Assembly: GCF_028009165.1 (NCBI RefSeq) | Contig: NC_079242.1 | Coordinates: forward strand, 5,146,001-5,210,000 | Direction: 5' to 3' | Origin: Akanthomyces muscarius | Lineage: Eukaryota > Ascomycota > Sordariomycetes > Hypocreales > Cordycipitaceae | Length of the DNA: 64,000 bases | Shown: positions 59,443 through 64,000 of the stretch, piece by piece | Position numbering within the stretch: position 1 is the first letter of the stretch | How the letters are laid out: every line of letters starts with the position of its first letter | Program-made: the position numbers and the translations under genes | Notes under the pieces: generated by a model | What the model saw: the letters and a program-made list of their open reading frames with translations, nothing else | What the model was told of the DNA's origin: nothing | The model's database searches: none

Positions 59443-61390
59443 ATGGACGCCGAATCTGCGCTTTCCAAGGGGTCCTTGGAGTAAGAATTTCTCGCCTTCT
59501 GTCGTGTTCCTGCCGCTAATCCGCGTAGCCTCATCTTCAATGATCCCGACAAGGCGACCAAACAGTTCCCCATCCCGACGATGCAATGCCTGCAGGTCAA
59601 GCAGATGGCGCCTTCCGCCCAGGGTGGCGACAGATATCGTCTCGTCATGAGCGACGGTCAGCACTACGTCCAGACCATGCTGGCGACGCAAGCAAACCAC
59701 GTCGTGCACGAGGAGAAGCTGGTGCGCGGATGCATTGCTCGCGTCAAGCAATACACGCCCAATAATCTGAAGGGCAAGAAGTAGGTGCTATCTGCTAGTG
59801 ATCAGACAACGAGCTTCGGCTGACCAATCAGTATCCTCATCATTCTCGACATCGAAGTCATTGAGAGCTACGGCATCCTGGACAAGATCGGCGAGCCCTC
59901 AGCCGTCGAGTCCAAGGCCGCCGAGACAACCATTGCCGGCAACGACTTTTACGGCGTCAAAAAAGAAGAAAAGGCCACCCCACAGCAGCAATCGATGCCC
60001 TCGCGACCAGCCATGCACGCTGGAAACAACATTTACCCCATCGAGGGCCTGTCGCCCTTTTCTCACAAGTGGACGATCAAGGCCCGCGTCACATCCAAGT
60101 CGGAAATCAAGACATGGCACAAGGCGACGGGTGAAGGCAAGCTGTTCAGCGTCAATCTGCTCGACGAGAGTGGCGAGATCAAGGCGACTGGCTTCAACGA
60201 TCAGTGCGACGCCTTCTATGAGCTGCTGCAAGAAGGCTCGGTTTACTACATTTCTACACCCTGCCGCGTGAACCTGGCCAAGAAGCAATTCTCCAACCTG
60301 CCCAATGACTACGAGCTGGCGTTTGAGCGCGACACAGTGATTGAAAAGGCCGAAGACCAAACCAATGTGCCGCAGGTACGCTTTAACTTCTCCACCATCC
60401 AAGAGCTGCAGAGCGTCGAAAAGGACAACACGGTCGATGTCATTGGTGTTCTCAAGGAGGCTGGCGAGATTAGTGAGATTGTGTCCAAAAAGACGGGCGC
60501 GCCTTACCAGAAGCGTGAGCTTACCATGGTCGACGACACTGGTTACTCGGTGCGCGTCACCATCTGGGGCAAGACAGCCAGCTCTTTTGAAGCACAGCCT
60601 GAGTCTGTTGTCGCCTTCAAGGGCACCAAGGTATCCGATTTTGGCGGCAAGAGCCTGAGCCTGCTCTCATCGGGCACCATGTCCATCGATCCCGATATTC
60701 CCGACGCCCACCGCCTCAAGGGCTGGTACGACTCGGCCGGCCGCAACGACACATTTACCACGCACCAGAATCTTGCGAGCGTCGGCGCTGCCGGCGGTCG
60801 CAATGACGAGATCAAGACAATTGCGCAGGTCAAGGAGGAGAACCTCGGTGTGGACGACCAGGCCTACTACACGATCAAGGCGACAATTGTCTTTGTCAAG
60901 CAGGAAAACTTTTGCTACCCAGCGTGCCTGTCGCAGGGCTGCAACAAAAAGGTGCAAGACATGGGCGACGGCACGTGGCGCTGCGAAAAGTGCAACCTGT
61001 CGCACGACAAGCCCGAGTACCGCTATGTGCTGAGCTTCAACGTGGCCGACCACACCAGCCACCAGTGGCTGAGCTGTTTTGACGACTCGGGCCGTGCGAT
61101 CGTGGGCATGTCGGCGGACGAGCTGATGGATCTCAAGGAGAATGACGAGGCCAAGTTTCTGGCCGCGTTTGAGGCGGTCAACTGCAAGAAGCTGCAGTTT
61201 CGTTGCCGCGCCCGCATGGACAACTATGGCGAGGTGCAGAGGTGAGCTTTTTCGATCAAAGTGCCGCAAGTGTCACAAGCTAACTGTAAGCAGAGTACGG
61301 TATCAGGTCATGACAGCATCGTTCCTCGACTTCAAGTCGGAAGGCGATAAGCTTGCGGAAATGATTAAGCAATACGACATGAACAATTAG
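59443..61390 (+). CDS. RFA1: Replication protein A large subunit (RPA70/Rfa1)
   Basis: Large subunit of the RPA heterotrimer that coats single-stranded DNA in replication, repair and checkpoint signalling in the nucleus. Exons 59443-59480, 59529-59780, 59832-61241 and 61294-61390 give 598 aa, the usual length. The N-terminal OB fold (1-110) includes QMAPSAQGGDRYRLVMSDG and, across a splice, KGKNILIILDIEV. A linker with Gln/Pro follows. DNA-binding domain A begins near 175 (IYPIEGLSPFSHKWTIKARV), domain B near 300, and domain C holds a C4 zinc ribbon (Cys462, 467, 481, 484; spacing C-x4-C-x13-C-x2-C). The C-terminus VRYQVMTASFLDF...IKQYD is the trimerisation region. All parts present; it should be functional. 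The promoter has two MCB elements, fitting S-phase expression. Confidence 0.97.
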
Positions 61391-62056
61391 AGGGTGGGAG
61401 TTGAGTTGAGGAGTTGCGGGAGGGCCGTGGAATACGTGAAATCTAACTGGTTCTGTTTTTGGGTCTGGTAATACGGGAAAATTTGTACTCTATGGTATTG
61501 GTATTTGCTGTAAGGTGATGAATTACAAGTCATACTCAACTTCTGTTGCGACGCCCTCGGTTTCTCCATCTGATAGAGCGTGACTCGCTGCCGTGCCTCA
61601 TTGGAAACTATCACGACCCATGGGGCCTTGGAGGCGGCAACTACGTCATAACCACTAAAAGTCTGCATCTGCCGCTCAACGAGTCAATCTTGACGACACC
61701 TTAAAAAAGAAATGCCCCATAGTACAGTGAGATATATAAAAAGCGCACTGCTATTCTCGTCCTTGGCGCGAGAAAGCACTAACAAAAAATATCTGCAAGC
61801 CTCGTCCACGCCGGGCCTATCAGCGACAGGCACCGCAGGCAGTTTGATGTCATCGCGTCGCAGCGCCCAGCGGAGTGCAAACCCCGCGGTGGGGCCTGGG
61901 CGGGCGTTTGCTTTCGAGTGACGACAAGGAGGGGCACATGCTATTTTTCTGCATCGTCGGTATTTATTACAATCTCTCCCCGGGTAGATGCTATAATTCC
62001 CTCATTTTTTACAACCATATCCTGATCTTTCTCTTTCCACCCCCGATCATCCGAAA
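61391..62056. promoter_or_regulatory. Intergenic region with PRO2 promoter
   Basis: RFA1 3' end followed by the PRO2 promoter. TATATAAAAAG at 61,733-61,743 is a TATA-type element about 315 bp before the ATG. Two Gcn4/CPC1-type cores with the same heptamer TGACTCG are present: plus strand at 61,581-61,587 and minus strand at 61,680-61,686. No gene between. Confidence 0.55.
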
Positions 62057-63473
62057 ATGTCGCTCACAAACGCTTCTCCCGAGGCCGCCGCCCGCGAGGC
62101 CAAGTCGGCGTCGTTTACCCTCGCCGCGCTGCCGGCGTCGGCGCGCAACGAGGCCCTCGAGGGTATCCACGCCGCGCTGTCGGCCAACCGCGATGCCATC
62201 CTCGCCGCCAACGCCCGGGACTTGGAGCTGGCGCGCAAGGCCGCCGCCGACGGGTCGCTCAGCGAGGCGCTCGTCAGCCGCCTCGACCTCGGCAAGAAGG
62301 GCAAGTGGGAGGACATGCTCAAAGGCATCCTCGACGTGCGGGACCTGCCCGACCCCGTGGGCAACATCTCGATGCGCACCAAGCTAGACGACGACCTCGT
62401 CATGGAGCGCGTGTCGTGCCCGATTGGCGTGCTGCTCATCATCTTTGAGGCGCGCCCCGAGGTCATTGCCAACATTGCCAGCTTGGCCATCAAGTCTGGC
62501 AACTCGGCTATTCTCAAGGGTGAGTTTCAAAAATCACCGCCCCTCCTCTCTCTTGATGTTTCAGTATGCTGACAGTGCCAAATCAGGTGGCAAAGAGTCG
62601 ACTGAATCCTTCGTCGCCATCTCCCAGGTCATCTCCGCCGCCCTCGACAAGAGCCAGGTGCCCAACGGCGCCATCCAGCTCGTCACAACCCGCGACGCCA
62701 TTGCCAGCCTCCTCGCGCAGGACCGCTCCATCGACCTCGTCATCCCGCGCGGCTCCAACGAGCTGGTGCGTTACATCAAAGAATCTACCAAGATCCCCGT
62801 GCTGGGCCACGCCGACGGCCTGTGTAGCATCTACCTGACCGCCACCGCCGACCCGGCCAAGGCTGCCACCGCCATTGTCGACGCCAAGACGAGCTACCCG
62901 GCCGCCTGCAACAGCGTCGAGACGCTCCTTGTTCAGGACGCTGCCCTCAACAGCACCTTTGCCCCCGTCGTGGCCGGTCTCGTCGCCAAGGGCGTCGAGC
63001 TTCGCTGCGATGGCTCCAGCAAGGCCGCCGCCCTGGCAAGCCTCAACGGCGGCGACTCTAGCAAGATTGTCGACGCCACCGACGCCGACTACGACACGGA
63101 GCACCTGTCGCTGACGATTGCCGTCAAGACGGTGGCGTCGGCCGACGAGGCCATTGCGCACATCAACGCCCACGGCTCCGGCCACACCGAGTCCATCATG
63201 ACGTCGGACAGGGACGAGGCCGAGCGCTTCATGAACCAAGTCGACTCGGCGGGCGCGTACTGGAACGCCTCGACGCGCTTGGCCGACGGCATGCGCTACG
63301 GCTTCGGCACCGAGGTCGGCATCAGCACCAACAAGATCCACGCCCGCGGGCCCGTCGGCCTCGAGGGCCTGACCATCTATAAGTACAAGATTCGCGGCGA
63401 CTACCAGCCCACGGCTGGCTATGGCGATGGCGAGGGCCAGAAGCCATTCAAGCATGAGAAGCTGGCTCTTTAA
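62057..63473 (+). CDS. PRO2: Gamma-glutamyl phosphate reductase (glutamate-5-semialdehyde dehydrogenase)
   Basis: Second enzyme of proline biosynthesis: reduces gamma-glutamyl phosphate to glutamate-5-semialdehyde with NADPH, in the cytosol. Exons 62057-62519 and 62587-63473 (67-bp intron) encode 449 aa, the family length. Aldehyde dehydrogenase fold; recognisable blocks are ERVSCPIGVLLIIFEARPEV (phosphate/cofactor region), IPRGSNELVRYI, VLGHADGLCSIY, the catalytic Cys262 in YPAACNSVETLLV, and STRLADGMRYGFGTEVGIST near the C-terminus followed by HARGPVGLEGL. Unlike bacterial operons or plant P5CS, no glutamate 5-kinase is fused or adjacent. ATG 62057 has an AAAATG context right after a pyrimidine-rich leader. 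Upstream Gcn4-like sites suggest control by the general amino acid response. Symbol follows S. cerevisiae. Confidence 0.97.
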
Positions 63474-63772
63474 ATATAAAATGTTAGGAATGATGATGGA
63501 AAAGAAGAAAAAGGCATACCAGTTGTCGCGTTGGATACCCCCGTGCATATATAGCGCTTAAGAAAAAAATATCAAAATCACAATTCATTTAAATCGACAC
63601 ATGAACTGGGCTTGAAGTACGATGCAGATGCATTCTATCCTTGCGAGTCTCGACTTCGGTCTTCCCACCAAGTGGCCGAATAATCGTAGCTGTTCAAATA
63701 TATACGGAAAAACTTGGTCTACGAAAATCACTAACGACTCTATGTACTGATACTACAAAAACAACCATCCCT
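63474..63772. other. Convergent 3' intergenic region
   Basis: About 300 bp of A/T-rich sequence holding the 3' ends of PRO2 and of the minus-strand gene at the right edge. Confidence 0.5.
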
Positions 63773-64000
63773 CTAGCTGGCCATGCGCTCCGTCCGCTGC
63801 TTCAGCACCTCGGCCAGCGCAATCGCGTCCTTGGTCGCCTCGTCCAGTTCCTCCTGCGGCAGGCCGAGCAGCGCATTCTGCGCCTTGGCCGAGACGTCGA
63901 GCGCATCGTCGGGGAAAAAAGCCCGCGCGTACAGCATCTTGCCAAAACCGGCCATGTTGCCCTGGCGGACCAGCGCGCGGCCGGTCTCGAACCGCTGCCG
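63773..64000 (-). CDS. C-terminal end of an unidentified protein (cut by right edge)
   Basis: Open minus-strand frame from the window edge to a stop at 63,773, giving the last 75 residues of a protein whose main part lies outside. It reads RQRFETGRALVRQGNMAG... then FFPDDALDVSAKAQNALL and EELDEATKDAIALAEVLKQ, a mostly helical, charged C-terminus. GC-rich third positions and lack of stops support real coding. I do not recognise the family. It need not start at the internal ATG at 63,955, because the frame is open through the edge. Confidence 0.7.
   Translation of the reverse strand, partial: RQRFETGRALVRQGNMAGFGKMLYARAFFPDDALDVSAKAQNALLGLPQEELDEATKDAIALAEVLKQRTERMAS

Noticed and set aside
1..64000. 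CRISPR arrays, bacterial operons, toxin or phage genes
   Set aside because: Nothing of this kind is visible; the region is eukaryotic with spliceosomal introns.

Overview
This window is nuclear DNA from a filamentous ascomycete (Pezizomycotina, most likely a Sordariomycete). Supporting signs are GC-rich genes with short GT...AG introns, a StuA/ASM-1 APSES regulator, a small GPI-type wall protein, and a transposon destroyed by repeat-induced point mutation (RIP). No bacterial or organellar features were seen. The coding models below were built by hand from splice sites and reading frames.

Left part (1-8.6 kb): a B-type ABC exporter running off the left edge (minus), an amidohydrolase-2 enzyme (plus), and a coiled-coil, possibly spindle-pole, protein (minus). 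Then 8.6-21.4 kb is one 12.8 kb LTR retrotransposon: 174-bp LTRs, a perfect 5-bp target duplication TTCTC, saturating RIP, and three degenerate plus-strand reading frames in order: gag-like (frame 3), pol with protease, RT, RNase H, integrase and chromodomain (frame 2), and a third very long frame (frame 1). The third frame carries the ordered motifs of a UPF1/DNA2-like superfamily 1 helicase. This cargo ORF between pol and the 3' LTR is the most unusual thing in the window.

Middle (21.4-36.7 kb): a truncated SRPK-like kinase next to the transposon, a small secreted GPI-type protein, a propionyl/acetyl-CoA synthetase-like enzyme ending in a peroxisomal AKL signal, a 782-aa protein of unknown function with lower GC at third codon positions, and a small BRCT protein. 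Long stretches between these hold no gene I can support.

From 36.7 to 53.1 kb there is a roughly 16 kb gene desert that ends in a long pyrimidine-rich leader in front of stuA. Right part (53-64 kb) is compact and housekeeping-like: stuA, a quinone oxidoreductase, a dienelactone hydrolase, RFA1 (RPA70) sharing a promoter with the hydrolase and carrying two MluI cell-cycle boxes, PRO2 (gamma-glutamyl phosphate reductase) with Gcn4/CPC1-like sites upstream, and the C-terminal end of one more gene at the right edge. Genes here look individually regulated; the only clear shared regulatory region is the dienelactone hydrolase/RFA1 divergent promoter.
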